Origin: Halorubrum coriense DSM 10284
GTDB lineage: Archaea > Halobacteriota > Halobacteria > Halobacteriales > Haloferacaceae
Direction: 5' to 3'
Assembly (NCBI RefSeq): GCF_000337035.1
Contig: NZ_AOJL01000005.1
Location: forward strand, 30,690-94,689
Length of the DNA stretch: 64,000 nt
Shown: positions 51,371-61,657 of the stretch, one piece after another
Layout: each line of letters begins with the position of its first letter
Numbering within the stretch: position 1 is the stretch's first letter
Notes under the pieces: model-generated
Database searches by the model: none
Seen by the model: the letters and a program-made list of their open reading frames with translations, nothing else
What the model was told of the DNA's origin: nothing
Position numbers and translations under genes: made by a program

Positions 51371-52932
51371 ACAGGCAAGATCGACGCGTGGTTTCACGCG
51401 AGTATTTCTCGGACGAACGGCTCGCCGAACACCACTTCCGCTCGTTCAACAACTTCCTGGACCGCGGCATGCAGGAAGTCGTCGACGAAAAGGAGACGAT
51501 CGAGACGGACATCGGCGACAAGGAGGGACAGGAGCCGGTGTACGTCGAACTCGGCGACGTGCGCATGGTCACGCCGCGCGTCCGCGAGGCCGACGGCTCC
51601 GAGGAGCTGCTCTACCCCCAGGAGGCGCGCCTCCGCAACATCACCTACTCGGCCCCCGTGTTCATGGAGATGTCCATCGTGCGCGGCGGCGAGGACGAGC
51701 CCGAGCAGGTCGTCGACACGACCGAGACGAAGGTCGGTCGGATGCCGATCATGGTCGGCTCGGACAAGTGTAACATGGCGGGCTTCTCCGACGAGGAGCT
51801 CATCGACATCGGCGAGGACCCCGTCGACCCCGGCGGCTACTTCATCGTCAACGGCTCCGAGCGCGTGCTCATGACCTCGGAGGACCTCGCGCCGAACAAG
51901 ATCCTCGCGGAGTACGACTCGAAGTACGGCGACGAGATTCAGGTCGCGAAGACGTTCTCCCAGCGCCGCGGCTACCGCGCGCTGGTGCTCTGCGAGCGTA
52001 ACCGCGAGGGGCTGCTCGAAGTGTCGTTCCCCTCCGTCTCCGGCTCTATCGACTTCGTGACGCTCGTCCGAGCGCTCGGGCTCGAATCCGACGAGGAGAT
52101 CGTCCACCGCGTCTCGGACGACCCCGAGATCGTGAAGTTCATGCTGGAGAACTTAGAGGAGGCCTCGGTCCAGACGACCGAGGAGGCCATCGAGACCCTC
52201 GGCGAGCGCGTCGCGAGCGGACAGGGGAAGAACTACCAGCTCAAGCGGGCGAACTACGTCATCGACCGCTACCTCCTCCCGCACCTCCACGAGGAGGGCG
52301 TCGACGAGGAGGACGTGCGGATCAACAAGGCGTACTACCTCTGCCGGATGGCCGAGGCGTGCTTCGAGCTCGCCTTGGACCGCCGCGAGGCCGACGACAA
52401 GGACCACTACGCGAACAAGCGGCTGAAGGTCTCCGGCGACCTGATGCGCGACCTGTTCCGCACCGCGCTCAACAAGCTGGCACGCGACGTGAAGTACCAG
52501 CTCGAACGCGCCAACATGCGGAACCGGCAGCTCACCGTCAACACGGTGGTCCGCTCCGACGTGCTGACCGAGCGGCTCGAACACCCCATCGCGACGGGCA
52601 ACTGGGTCGGCGGGCGCTCGGGCGTCTCCCAGCTCGTCGACCGGACGGACTACATGGGCGTGCTCTCGCACCTGCGCCGCCTGCGCTCGCCGCTGTCGCG
52701 GTCGCAGCCGCACTTCGAGGCGCGGGACCTCCACGCGACCCAGTGGGGTCGCATCTGTCCCTCCGAGACGCCGGAGGGGCCGAACTGCGGGCTCGTGAAG
52801 AACTTCGCGCAGGCGATGGAGCTCTCACAGACCGTCGAGGACGAACAGGGGCTGAAACGAGAACTGGCGTCGATGGGTGTCGAGGGGATCCCCGGCATCG
52901 AGGGCGTCGAACGACAGACGGCGGACGACTAA
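51367..52932 (+). CDS. rpoB2: RNA polymerase subunit B'' (N-terminal half of Rpo2)
   Basis: A 521-residue N-terminal half of the split large subunit B. Features include [20 protein letters not shown], the lobe region [19 protein letters not shown], and near the end [20 protein letters not shown], the conserved fork/ATWGR region. The split after this point is the normal haloarchaeal one. rpoB1 begins two bases later. Confidence 0.93.
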   Translation: MNRQDRRVVSREYFSDERLAEHHFRSFNNFLDRGMQEVVDEKETIETDIGDKEGQEPVYVELGDVRMVTPRVREADGSEELLYPQEARLRNITYSAPVFMEMSIVRGGEDEPEQVVDTTETKVGRMPIMVGSDKCNMAGFSDEELIDIGEDPVDPGGYFIVNGSERVLMTSEDLAPNKILAEYDSKYGDEIQVAKTFSQRRGYRALVLCERNREGLLEVSFPSVSGSIDFVTLVRALGLESDEEIVHRVSDDPEIVKFMLENLEEASVQTTEEAIETLGERVASGQGKNYQLKRANYVIDRYLLPHLHEEGVDEEDVRINKAYYLCRMAEACFELALDRREADDKDHYANKRLKVSGDLMRDLFRTALNKLARDVKYQLERANMRNRQLTVNTVVRSDVLTERLEHPIATGNWVGGRSGVSQLVDRTDYMGVLSHLRRLRSPLSRSQPHFEARDLHATQWGRICPSETPEGPNCGLVKNFAQAMELSQTVEDEQGLKRELASMGVEGIPGIEGVERQTADD

Positions 52933-52933
52933 C

Positions 52934-54763
52934 ATGGCACAAGCAGAACGCGAAGCGAAGGTGTACGTCAACGGGAGCCTCGTCGGCACCCACGAGAACC
53001 CGGACGAGCTCGCCGAGCAGATCCGCGAGGCGCGCCGCCGCGGCGACGTCTCGGAGATGGTGAACGTCTCGGTGAAAGACCGGACCCGCGAGGTCATCGT
53101 CAACGCCGACGCGGGGCGGGCGCGACGCCCGCTCATCGTCGTCGAGAACGGCGAACCCCTCCTCGGGGACGAGGAGGTCGAGGCGCTCGAACGCGGCGAC
53201 GTCGAGTTCGAGGACCTCGTCGAGCGCGGCTACGTCGAGTTCATCGACGCCGAGGAGGAGGAGGACATCCTCGTCGCCGTCGACGAGGGGGACGTGACCG
53301 AGGACCACACGCACCTCGAGATCGACCCGCAGCTCGTCTTCGGTATCGGCGCGGGGATGATCCCCTACCCCGAGCACAACGCGAGCCCCCGGATTACCAT
53401 GGGAGCGGGGATGATGAAGCAGTCGCTCGGGCTCCCCTCGGCGAACTACCGGATCCGGCCCGACACGCGTCAGCACCTCCTCCACTACCCGCAGCTGGCG
53501 ATGGTGAAGACGCAGACGTCCGACCAGATCAGCTTCGACAAGCGGCCGGCGGCACAGAACTTCGTCGTCGCCGTGATGTCCTACGAGGGGTTCAACATCG
53601 AGGACGCGCTGGTGATGAACCAGGGCTCCGTCGACCGCGCGCTCACCCGCTCGCACTTCTTCCGGACCTACGAGGGCGAGGAGCGCCGCTACCCCGGCGG
53701 TCAGGAGGACCGTTTCGAGATTCCGGACCAGGACGTGCGCGGCGCGCGCGGTGAGGACGCGTACACGCACCTCGACGAGGACGGCCTCGTCAACCCCGAG
53801 ACGAAGGTCGACGAGTCGTCCGTCCTGCTCGGCAAGACCAGCCCGCCGCGCTTCCTCGAAGAGCCCGACGACATGGGCGGGCTCTCCCCGCAGAAGCGCC
53901 GCGAGACCTCGGTGACGATGCGCTCGGGCGAGTCTGGCGTCGTCGACACCGTCACGCTGATGGAGGGCGAGGACGGCTCCAAGCTCTCGAAGGTGAAGGT
54001 GCGCGACCAGCGGGTCCCCGAGCTGGGCGACAAGTTCGCGTCCCGCCACGGCCAGAAGGGCGTCGTGGGCCACCTCGCGCCGCAGGAGGACATGCCGTTC
54101 ACCGAGGAGGGGGTCGTCCCCGACCTGGTGATGAACCCGCACGCGCTGCCGTCGCGGATGACGGTCGGCCACGTGCTGGAGATGCTCGGCGGGAAGGTCG
54201 GCTCGCTCCGCGGCTCGCGCGTCGACGGGACGCCGTTCCAGGGCGAAGACGAGGAAGAGCTCCGCGGTCAGCTGGAGGAGTACGGTTTCGAGTCTTCCGG
54301 CAAGGAGGTCATGTACTCCGGCGTCACCGGCGAGAAGATCGACGCCGAGATCTTCGTCGGGACGATCTTCTACCACAAGCTGTACCACATGGTGTCGAAC
54401 AAGCTCCACGCCCGCTCGCGCGGGCCGGTCCAGGTGCTCACGCGCCAGCCGACCGAGGGGCGCGCCCGCGAGGGCGGGCTGCGCGTCGGGGAGATGGAGC
54501 GCGACACGATCATCGGCCACGGCGCGTCGATGGTGCTCAACGAGCGGCTGCTGGAGTCTTCGGACGCCGAGACGGTCCACGTGTCCGCGGAGACCGGGCT
54601 CGTCGCCGTCGAGGACCGCGAACAGCGCCGCGTGTACGACCCGGTCACGGGCGACGAGGACGACATCCACGAGCTCGAGGTCAGCTACGCGTTCAAGCTG
54701 CTGCTCGACGAGATGATCGCCCTCGGCATCCGACCGAAACTCGAACTGGAGGACGCGATTTAG
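52934..54763 (+). CDS. rpoB1: RNA polymerase subunit B' (C-terminal half of Rpo2)
   Basis: A 609-residue C-terminal half of subunit B. It contains [18 protein letters not shown], the hybrid-binding domain with [13 protein letters not shown], and at the end [20 protein letters not shown]. Start at MAQAERE two bases after rpoB2; rpoA1 starts directly after the stop. Confidence 0.93.
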   Translation: MAQAEREAKVYVNGSLVGTHENPDELAEQIREARRRGDVSEMVNVSVKDRTREVIVNADAGRARRPLIVVENGEPLLGDEEVEALERGDVEFEDLVERGYVEFIDAEEEEDILVAVDEGDVTEDHTHLEIDPQLVFGIGAGMIPYPEHNASPRITMGAGMMKQSLGLPSANYRIRPDTRQHLLHYPQLAMVKTQTSDQISFDKRPAAQNFVVAVMSYEGFNIEDALVMNQGSVDRALTRSHFFRTYEGEERRYPGGQEDRFEIPDQDVRGARGEDAYTHLDEDGLVNPETKVDESSVLLGKTSPPRFLEEPDDMGGLSPQKRRETSVTMRSGESGVVDTVTLMEGEDGSKLSKVKVRDQRVPELGDKFASRHGQKGVVGHLAPQEDMPFTEEGVVPDLVMNPHALPSRMTVGHVLEMLGGKVGSLRGSRVDGTPFQGEDEEELRGQLEEYGFESSGKEVMYSGVTGEKIDAEIFVGTIFYHKLYHMVSNKLHARSRGPVQVLTRQPTEGRAREGGLRVGEMERDTIIGHGASMVLNERLLESSDAETVHVSAETGLVAVEDREQRRVYDPVTGDEDDIHELEVSYAFKLLLDEMIALGIRPKLELEDAI

Positions 54764-57697
54764 ATGTCAATGCAAACACCGAAAGTGCTCGGCGGGATCG
54801 ACTTCGGCCTCATGGACCCGGAGACGTACCGGGACATGTCCGCGACGAAGGTGATCACGGCCGACACGTACGACGACGACGGCTATCCGATCGACATGGG
54901 GCTGATGGACCCGCGACTGGGCGTCATCGACCCCGGCTTGGAGTGTCGGACCTGCGGCTCCCACTCCGGCTCCTGTAACGGCCACTTCGGCCACATCGAA
55001 CTGGCCGCGCCGGTCATCCACGTGGGCTTCACGAAGCTCATCCGGCGGCTGCTGCGCTCGACGTGCCGGGAGTGCGGCCGCCTCGCCCTGGACGACGCGC
55101 AGCGCGACGAGTTCCGCGACCGCTACGAGCGGGCGAAGGAGCTCGGCGACGACGAACACGACGTGCTGAAGGCCGCCGTCCGGCAGGCCCGCAAGGCGTC
55201 GACGTGCCCGTTCTGCGGCGAGCCGCAGGCGGACATCAAACACGAGAAGCCGACCACCTACTACGAGGTCCAGGACGTGCTCTCGGGCGACTACTCCGAG
55301 CGCATCGCGGCCGCGATGCAGCCCGACGAGGAGGAGGACGACCCGGGCACCTCCCCGCAGGAGCTCGCCGAGAAGACGGACATCGCCGTCGACCGGATCA
55401 ACGAGATCATGGCCGGCGAGTTCCGCCCGCGCAAGGAGGACCGCCGCGCCATCGAGAAGGCGCTCGACGTGGACCTCACCGAGGAGGACATGAACAAGCT
55501 GATGCCCTCGGACATCCGCGACTGGTTCGAGGACATCCCGGACGAGGACCTCGAGGTCCTCGGCATCGACTCCGAGCACTCCCGCCCGGAGTGGATGATC
55601 CTGACGGTGCTCCCGGTCCCGCCGGTGACCACCCGCCCCTCGATCACGCTCGACAACGGCCAGCGCTCCGAGGACGACCTCACGCACAAGCTGGTCGACA
55701 TCATCCGGATCAACCAGCGGTTCATGGAGAACCGCGAGGCCGGCGCGCCGCAGCTGATCATCGAGGACCTCTGGGAGCTGCTCCAGTACCACGTCACCAC
55801 GTTCGTCGACAACGAGATCAGCGGGACGCCGCCGGCGCGACACCGCTCCGGCCGTCCCCTCAAGACCCTCAGCCAGCGGCTGAAGGGGAAGGAGGGCCGC
55901 TTCCGCGGCTCGCTCTCCGGGAAGCGCGTCAACTTCTCCGCCCGGACTGTCATCTCGCCCGACCCGACGCTCTCGCTGAACGAGGTCGGCGTCCCGGACC
56001 GCGTGGCAAAGGAGATGACCCAGACGCTCAACGTCACCGAGCGGAACGTCGAGGAGGCGCGGCAGTACGTCCGGAACGGCCCCGAGGCTCACCCCGGTGC
56101 CAACTACGTGCGCCGCCCCGACGGTCGCCGGCTGAAGGTGACCGAGAAGAACTGCGAGGAGCTCGCCGAGAAGGTCGAGGCCGACTGGGAGGTGAACCGC
56201 CACCTCGTGGACGGCGACATCGTGATCTTCAACCGGCAGCCCTCGCTCCACCGGATGTCCATCATGGCCCACGAAGTCGTGGTGATGCCGTACAAGACGT
56301 TCCGGCTCAACACCGTCGTCTGTCCGCCGTACAACGCCGACTTCGACGGCGACGAGATGAACATGCACGCGCTCCAGAACGAGGAGGCCCGCGCGGAGGC
56401 GCGCGTCCTCATGCGCGTCCAAGAGCAGATCCTGAGCCCCCGCTTCGGCGGGAACATCATCGGGGCCATCCAGGACCACATCTCCGGGACCTACCTGCTC
56501 ACGCACTCGAACCCCGAGTTCTCTGAGACGCAGGCGCTCGACCTGCTCCGCGCGACACGCGTGGACGAACTGCCCGAGGCGGACGGCGTCGACGACGGCG
56601 GACAGGAGTTCTGGACCGGCCGGACGCTGTTCTCCGAGCTGCTCCCGGACGACCTCGACCTCTCGTTCACCTCCTCGGCCGGCGACGACGTCGTCATCGA
56701 GGACGGACAGCTGATCGAGGGGACCATCGACGAGGACGCGGTCGGCGCGTTCGGCGGCGAGGTCGTCGACACCCTCACGAAGGAGTACGGCGAGACCCGC
56801 GCCCGGGTGTTCATCAACGAGATCGCGTCGCTGGCGATGCGCGCGATCATGAACTTCGGGTTCTCGATCGGGATCGACGACGAGTCGATCCCGCCGGCGG
56901 CCGAAGAGCAGGTCGACGAGGCGATCGAGAGCGCCTACGACCGCGTTCAGGAGCTGATCGAGACGTACGAGGCCGGCGAGCTGGAGTCGCTGCCCGGCCG
57001 CGGCGTCGACGAGACGCTGGAGATGAAGATCATGCAGACGCTCGGCAAGGCCCGCGACTCGGCCGGCGAGATCGCCGACCAGCACTTCGGCGACGACAAC
57101 CCGGCGGTCGTGATGGCGCGCTCCGGCGCGCGTGGCTCCATGCTGAACCTGACGCAGATGGCCGGCTCCGTCGGCCAGCAGGCGGTCCGCGGCGAGCGGA
57201 TCAACCGCGGCTACGAGGACCGGACGCTCTCGCACTACCGGCCGGACGACCTCTCCTCGGAGGCGCACGGCTTCGTGGAGAACTCCTACCGCGGCGGGCT
57301 CACCCCGCAGGAGTTCTTCTTCCACGCGATGGGCGGCCGCGAGGGGCTCGTCGACACGGCGGTCCGGACCTCCAAGTCCGGTTACCTCCAGCGGCGGCTC
57401 ATCAACGCGCTCTCCGAGCTGGAGGCGCAGTACGACGGCACGGTCCGGGACACCTCGGGCCGGATCGTCCAGTTCGAGTTCGGCGAGGACGGCACCTCGC
57501 CCGTGAAGGTCTCGTCCGGCGAGGAGGACGGGATCGACGTCGACGGGATCGTCGACCGCGTCGTCGACGCCGAGTTCGCCTCCGACGACGAGAAAGAGCG
57601 GTTCCTCGGCGAGCGCGAGCCGCCGACGAACCTCTCGGAGCACGCCGGTCCGGGGCTGAACAAGGCCTCCGAGCTGGAGGTGGAGTCGGATGACTGA
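54764..57697 (+). CDS. rpoA1: RNA polymerase subunit A' (Rpo1N) with an inserted HTH-like segment
   Basis: A 977-residue large subunit with the catalytic loop [12 protein letters not shown] (Asp triad, near residue 525) and zinc sites [11 protein letters not shown] near residues 63-73 and CRECGRL...CPFCGEPQ. Between about residues 190 and 250 an acidic linker and a helix-turn-helix-like stretch ([20 protein letters not shown]) are inserted, not present in short archaeal A' proteins; see finding. The last codons overlap rpoA2 by eight bases. Confidence 0.93.
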   Translation: MSMQTPKVLGGIDFGLMDPETYRDMSATKVITADTYDDDGYPIDMGLMDPRLGVIDPGLECRTCGSHSGSCNGHFGHIELAAPVIHVGFTKLIRRLLRSTCRECGRLALDDAQRDEFRDRYERAKELGDDEHDVLKAAVRQARKASTCPFCGEPQADIKHEKPTTYYEVQDVLSGDYSERIAAAMQPDEEEDDPGTSPQELAEKTDIAVDRINEIMAGEFRPRKEDRRAIEKALDVDLTEEDMNKLMPSDIRDWFEDIPDEDLEVLGIDSEHSRPEWMILTVLPVPPVTTRPSITLDNGQRSEDDLTHKLVDIIRINQRFMENREAGAPQLIIEDLWELLQYHVTTFVDNEISGTPPARHRSGRPLKTLSQRLKGKEGRFRGSLSGKRVNFSARTVISPDPTLSLNEVGVPDRVAKEMTQTLNVTERNVEEARQYVRNGPEAHPGANYVRRPDGRRLKVTEKNCEELAEKVEADWEVNRHLVDGDIVIFNRQPSLHRMSIMAHEVVVMPYKTFRLNTVVCPPYNADFDGDEMNMHALQNEEARAEARVLMRVQEQILSPRFGGNIIGAIQDHISGTYLLTHSNPEFSETQALDLLRATRVDELPEADGVDDGGQEFWTGRTLFSELLPDDLDLSFTSSAGDDVVIEDGQLIEGTIDEDAVGAFGGEVVDTLTKEYGETRARVFINEIASLAMRAIMNFGFSIGIDDESIPPAAEEQVDEAIESAYDRVQELIETYEAGELESLPGRGVDETLEMKIMQTLGKARDSAGEIADQHFGDDNPAVVMARSGARGSMLNLTQMAGSVGQQAVRGERINRGYEDRTLSHYRPDDLSSEAHGFVENSYRGGLTPQEFFFHAMGGREGLVDTAVRTSKSGYLQRRLINALSELEAQYDGTVRDTSGRIVQFEFGEDGTSPVKVSSGEEDGIDVDGIVDRVVDAEFASDDEKERFLGEREPPTNLSEHAGPGLNKASELEVESDD

Positions 57698-58904
57698 CTA
57701 CGACAACGTCACCGACGACATGGAGGCGGTCGTGGAGGCGACCGCGCTCCCCCGCCGGCTCAAGACGAAGGTGTACGACGCCATCGACCGGAAGGCCGAG
57801 GATGCCGGCGGCGTCACCATCGAACAGGCGACCGACATCGTCGAGGGCGTCCAGAACCGCTACGAGCGGACGCGGGTCGACCCGCTCGACCCGGTCGGGA
57901 CCGTCTCCGCGCAGTCGATCGGCGAGCCCGGAACGCAGATGACGATGAACACGTTCCACTACGCGGGCGTCGCGGAGATCGACGTCACGCAGGGGCTCCC
58001 CCGGCTCATCGAGCTGGTGGACGCCCGGAAGACGCCGGACACGCCGATGATGACGGTCCACCTCGACGGCGAGTACGCGACCGACCGGGAGAAGGCCCAC
58101 GAGGTCGTCTGGTCGATCGAGGCGACGCGCATCCTCGCGCTCGGCGACGTGTCGACGAACGTCGCGGACATGCTGGTCCGGATCGACCTGAACGACGACA
58201 CGCTCTTAGAGCGGTGGCCGACCCACTCCGACCCGACGGAGATCGCGCAGATCATCGCCGAGACGATCGAGGACGCGCTGGGCGTCGATGCCAGACAGGC
58301 CGGCACGGTCATCGAGTTCGGCCCCAACGAGCCGAGCTACCGCGAGCTGCTCCAGCTCGTTGAGCGCCTGCGCGAGATCGTCTTCAAAGGGATCGAGGAG
58401 ATCGAGCGCGTCGTCATCCGCAAGGAGGAGATCGACGGCGACGAGGAGTTCGTCCTCTACACCGAGGGGTCGGCGTTCGGCGACACCCTCGACATCGAGG
58501 GCGTCGACGCCTCGCGGACGACGTGTAACAACATCCACGAGATCTACCGCAACCTCGGGGTCGAGGCGGCCCGCGAGACGATCATCGACGAGACGAAGAA
58601 CACGCTCGAAGAGCAGGGGCTCGACGACGTGAACGTCCGCCACCTCATGCTCGTCGCCGACATCATGACGAACAACGGCGAGATCGAGTCCATCGGCCGG
58701 CACGGCATCTCCGGCAACAAGGACTCGGTGCTCGCGCGAGCGGCGTTCGAGGTGACGGTCAACCACCTGCTCGACGCGGCGATCCACGGCGAGTACGACG
58801 ACCTCGACGGCGTCATCGAGAACGTCATCGCCGGCAAACCCATCTCGATGGGGACCGGCGACGTCGACCTCCGGATGGGGTCGCGCGTCGTGAGCGACGA
58901 CTGA
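57690..58904 (+). CDS. rpoA2: RNA polymerase subunit A'' (Rpo1C)
   Basis: A 404-residue C-terminal part of the largest subunit, with the trigger-loop region [20 protein letters not shown] and the clamp-closing [20 protein letters not shown]. It ends in [11 protein letters not shown]. Overlaps rpoA1 and shares one base with nusA. Confidence 0.93.
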   Translation: MTDYDNVTDDMEAVVEATALPRRLKTKVYDAIDRKAEDAGGVTIEQATDIVEGVQNRYERTRVDPLDPVGTVSAQSIGEPGTQMTMNTFHYAGVAEIDVTQGLPRLIELVDARKTPDTPMMTVHLDGEYATDREKAHEVVWSIEATRILALGDVSTNVADMLVRIDLNDDTLLERWPTHSDPTEIAQIIAETIEDALGVDARQAGTVIEFGPNEPSYRELLQLVERLREIVFKGIEEIERVVIRKEEIDGDEEFVLYTEGSAFGDTLDIEGVDASRTTCNNIHEIYRNLGVEAARETIIDETKNTLEEQGLDDVNVRHLMLVADIMTNNGEIESIGRHGISGNKDSVLARAAFEVTVNHLLDAAIHGEYDDLDGVIENVIAGKPISMGTGDVDLRMGSRVVSDD

Positions 58905-59323
58905 TGCGCGTCGAGCTCTCCGACGAGGCGCGGCGCTACATCGGCCGGTTCGACGAGCTGACCGGCGTCGCGCCGACCGACTGCCTCGTGGAGAGCGACC
59001 GACTCGTGTTCGTGGTGCCCGCCGGCGAGATGGCGAGCGCGATCGGGCAGGGCGGCGAGACCGTGGCGGAGGCCGAGCGACGGCTCGGGAAGTCGATCGA
59101 GCTGGTCGAAGACGCCGACACCGCCGAGGCGTTCGTCGCGAGCACGCTCGCGCCGGCGGCCGTCAACGCCGTCACCATCTCGGAGCAGAACGACCGCGTG
59201 GCGTACGTCGAGGTGCCGGAGGCGGACCGCGGCGTCGCCATCGGCGCGGACGGCGCGAACATCGAGACCGCCCGCCGGCTCGCGGAGCGACACTACGACG
59301 TCGACGACGTACAGCTGACCTGA
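58904..59323 (+). CDS. nusA: NusA-family RNA-binding protein (archaeal)
   Basis: A 139-residue protein with two KH domains and no N-terminal or S1 domain. KH signature loops are AIGQGGETV near residue 46 and AIGADGANI near residue 111. Archaeal NusA probably binds RNA or RNA polymerase in termination or translation coupling. Its start overlaps the rpoA2 stop (TGATG). Confidence 0.88.
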   Translation: MRVELSDEARRYIGRFDELTGVAPTDCLVESDRLVFVVPAGEMASAIGQGGETVAEAERRLGKSIELVEDADTAEAFVASTLAPAAVNAVTISEQNDRVAYVEVPEADRGVAIGADGANIETARRLAERHYDVDDVQLT

Positions 59324-59368
59324 TCCGGAACCCGCGCCTCTTTTGCCGACGCGACCGTTCCCCGTCAC

Positions 59369-60193
59369 ATGAACCGGAGACGCTTTCTCAGCGGAGTCGG
59401 AGCCGCGGCCGCGGTCGGCGTCGCCGGCTGTCTCGGTAACGGCGACGGCGACGGCGGTCCGGCCCGGCCGTTCCCCGACGCCGAGTGGCGGGCGGAGAGC
59501 GGGCTCGACGTGGCCGTCCTCGCGGAGCGACACGCCGAGGCGCTCGTCGACGCCGGGGGTGCCACGCTGTTCTCGACGGCGGCGACGAGTCACGACGGCG
59601 ACGCGGAGCCGACTCCGTGGCTCCCCTCCCAGGAGTACGAGGCCGCTTACGACCTCGAAAACGGACGCCAACACGTGCGACAGGAGCTGACGAAGACGGA
59701 GGGGGCCGACGTCTCGGAGCTGTACGTCACCGCCGACCTGGCGCTCATCCGCCGGCAGAGCGGCGACGAGACGCGGTACGCTCGCCGCGCGGTCGACCGG
59801 TCGGACGGCGACTTCGCGTCGGCAATGCGGGCCGAGGTCGTCACCGGGATCCGCGTCGAGGGGCAGACCGCGGACGGCGAGACGGCGTACGAGGGGCTGA
59901 ACCTCTGGAACCCCACGAGCGACGGCGCGGGCGAGGTGCGCGGCGAGCCGACGGCGCGGTTCACCGCCGACGCCTTCGAGGGGGAGCGGAACGTGCCGGA
60001 AACGGTCGACACGGCGTCGGCGACGGTCCACGTGTACGAGTCCGGCGTCGTCCCGCGGCTCGAACAGTCGTGGGCGGGCGCACACGACGGCCAGTCAGCG
60101 AGCGTCGACGTCGACATCGACTACCGCGACCTCGGCGCGACGGTCCCGGAGCCGGACTGGGCCGAGACGGCGCGCGAGGAGACGGGCGACTGA
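59369..60193 (+). CDS. Tat lipoprotein of unknown function inside the rpo-rps block
   Basis: A 274-residue exported lipoprotein: RRRFLSGVGAAAAVGVAGC with lipobox Cys at residue 21, then an acidic Gly/Asp linker. The mature part has LAERHAEALVDAGGATLFST, RQHVRQELTKTEGADVSEL and RFTADAFEGERNVPETVD, resembling haloarchaeal DUF7537-type lipoproteins with a LolA-like fold, at moderate confidence. It sits between nusA and rpsL on the same strand, where most archaea have no gene. Two hairpins follow before rpsL, so it may be transcribed separately from rpsL. Confidence 0.65.
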   Translation: MNRRRFLSGVGAAAAVGVAGCLGNGDGDGGPARPFPDAEWRAESGLDVAVLAERHAEALVDAGGATLFSTAATSHDGDAEPTPWLPSQEYEAAYDLENGRQHVRQELTKTEGADVSELYVTADLALIRRQSGDETRYARRAVDRSDGDFASAMRAEVVTGIRVEGQTADGETAYEGLNLWNPTSDGAGEVRGEPTARFTADAFEGERNVPETVDTASATVHVYESGVVPRLEQSWAGAHDGQSASVDVDIDYRDLGATVPEPDWAETAREETGD

Positions 60194-60207
60194 CCGTCAC
60201 CGGCCGG

Positions 60208-60270
60208 CCGAAACGACGGGCGCTCGCGCCGGCTCACCGGCTCAACGGGAGCGAACGGCCGTCGTTTCGG
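60208..60270 (+). terminator. Inverted repeat after the lipoprotein gene (outer)
   Basis: CCGAAACGACGG (60208-60219) and CCGTCGTTTCGG (60259-60270) are perfect 12-bp arms with a 39-base loop, just downstream of the lipoprotein stop. It could end transcription or mark an insertion border. Confidence 0.35.
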
Positions 60271-60293
60271 TCCGCGACTGGCTCGCGAAACCC

Positions 60294-60333
60294 CCTCAGA
60301 TCCGTCGAGAGGTAGCGCTCGGCGGATCTGAGG
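60294..60333 (+). terminator. Hairpin before rpsL
   Basis: CCTCAGATCCG (60294-60304) pairs perfectly with CGGATCTGAGG (60323-60333) across an 18-base loop. No T-run follows, so termination is uncertain. It lies just before the rpsL promoter. Confidence 0.4.
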
Positions 60334-60359
60334 CCGTTTCGCCGCGGAGAAAGACGACG

Positions 60360-60365
60360 CTTAAG
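60360..60365 (+). promoter_or_regulatory. TATA-like box of rpsL
   Basis: CTTAAG is 27-32 bases before the rpsL start, so rpsL-rpsG can be transcribed independently of the rpo genes. Confidence 0.45.
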
Positions 60366-60391
60366 TAGCTCCGTTCGGAAGTAGACGTACG

Positions 60392-60820
60392 ATGGCGAAC
60401 GGCAAGTACGCGGCCCGTAAGCTCAAAAAGGACCGGCAGAAGCGCCGCTGGTCCGACTCCGAGTACGCTCGGCGCGAGCGCGGGCTCAAGACGAAGTCCG
60501 ACCCCCTGGAGGGTGCCCCGCAGGCGCGCGGCATCGTCCTCGAAAAGGTCGGTATCGAGGCAAAGCAGCCGAACTCCGCGATCCGAAAGTGCGTTCGGGT
60601 TCAGCTCATCAAGAACGGCAAGCAGGTCACCGCGTTCTGTCCCGGTGACGGCGCGATCTCCTTCATCGACGAGCACGACGAGGTCACCATCGCCGGGATC
60701 GGCGGTGCGAAGGGCCGCGCGATGGGCGACCTCTCCGGCGTCAACTACAAGGTCGAGAAGGTCAACGGCGTGTCGATGATCGAACTGGTTCGCGGCAACG
60801 CGGAGAAGCCGGTCAGATGA
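60392..60820 (+). CDS. rpsL: Small ribosomal subunit protein uS12
   Basis: A 142-residue archaeal S12, at the decoding centre. Contains [20 protein letters not shown], and the conserved loop around the streptomycin site ([18 protein letters not shown]). Overlaps rpsG by four bases. Confidence 0.95.
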   Translation: MANGKYAARKLKKDRQKRRWSDSEYARRERGLKTKSDPLEGAPQARGIVLEKVGIEAKQPNSAIRKCVRVQLIKNGKQVTAFCPGDGAISFIDEHDEVTIAGIGGAKGRAMGDLSGVNYKVEKVNGVSMIELVRGNAEKPVR

Positions 60821-61470
60821 GCGGCGAGGAGACCGAGGCGACGCCCGAGGAGGACGTCGCCGCCGACGAGCCGGACCCGGACGCGCCCGCGTCGAGCGAG
60901 GCCGCCAACGAGAACGCCAAGCTGTTCGGCGTCTGGGATGTCACCGAGATCGCCTACGAGGACCCCTCGACGAAGCGCTACATGACCGTGACGCCCATCG
61001 CGCACACCATGGGCCGTCACGCGTCAAAACAGTTTAAGAAAAGCGAGATCTCCTTGGTCGAGCGGCTGATCAACCGCCTGATGCAGACCGATGAGAACAC
61101 GGGCAAGAAACAGCAGGCGACGCGGATCGTCCGCGACGCCTTCGACATCGTCCACGAGCGGACCGAGGAGAACCCGGTCCAGATCCTCGTGAGCGCCGTC
61201 GAGAACGCCGCGCCCCGCGAGGAGACCGTCCGCCTGAAGTACGGCGGCATCTCCGTCCCGAAGGCTGTCGACGTCGCGCCCCAGCGCCGCGTCGACCAGG
61301 CGCTGCTGTTCATCTCCGACGCCGTCGCGAGCGCGACGTACAAGTCGTCGACCCCCGCCGCCGAGGCGCTCGCGAGCGAACTCACCTTCGCCGCCGACTA
61401 CGACGTCGAGCGCTCCTACTCCATCTCGCAGAAGGAAGAGCGCGAACGCGTCGCCGCCGCGGCCCGCTGA
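60817..61470 (+). CDS. rpsG: Small ribosomal subunit protein uS7
   Basis: A 217-residue archaeal S7 that nucleates assembly of the 30S head. After an acidic N-terminal tail (about 30 residues, Glu/Asp-rich) comes [20 protein letters not shown], then [20 protein letters not shown] and [13 protein letters not shown] at the end. The long acidic tail is halophile-typical. No elongation-factor gene follows it here; the aconitase gene is convergent. Confidence 0.93.
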   Translation: MSGEETEATPEEDVAADEPDPDAPASSEAANENAKLFGVWDVTEIAYEDPSTKRYMTVTPIAHTMGRHASKQFKKSEISLVERLINRLMQTDENTGKKQQATRIVRDAFDIVHERTEENPVQILVSAVENAAPREETVRLKYGGISVPKAVDVAPQRRVDQALLFISDAVASATYKSSTPAAEALASELTFAADYDVERSYSISQKEERERVAAAAR

Positions 61471-61504
61471 TCCGGGCTCGCAGGCGGCCGACGCGCTCTC
61501 CGTT

Positions 61505-61517
61505 GCGGCATTTTTCT
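61505..61517 (+). terminator. T-rich tract after rpsG
   Basis: CGGCATTTTTCTC about 40 bases after the rpsG stop is a candidate end of the transcript; the next plus-strand gene is beyond the aconitase gene. Confidence 0.4.
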
Positions 61518-61657
61518 CTCCGACCACCGACGGGTCCGTTCCGACCGCCTGTCGCGTCGGGCGCCGCTCGCCGGTGTCACCGGTCGCGGCGCGCGCGGTG
61601 CCGCCGCTCGCGAGAGTGAAATAGTGAAAACCGGGATCTCGGCCGCGGGGTCGCGGC

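Noticed and set aside
54767-57643. A 958-codon minus-strand frame opposite rpoA1
   Set aside because: Antisense shadow of rpoA1. It shows low-complexity Arg/Val/Leu composition and no motifs.
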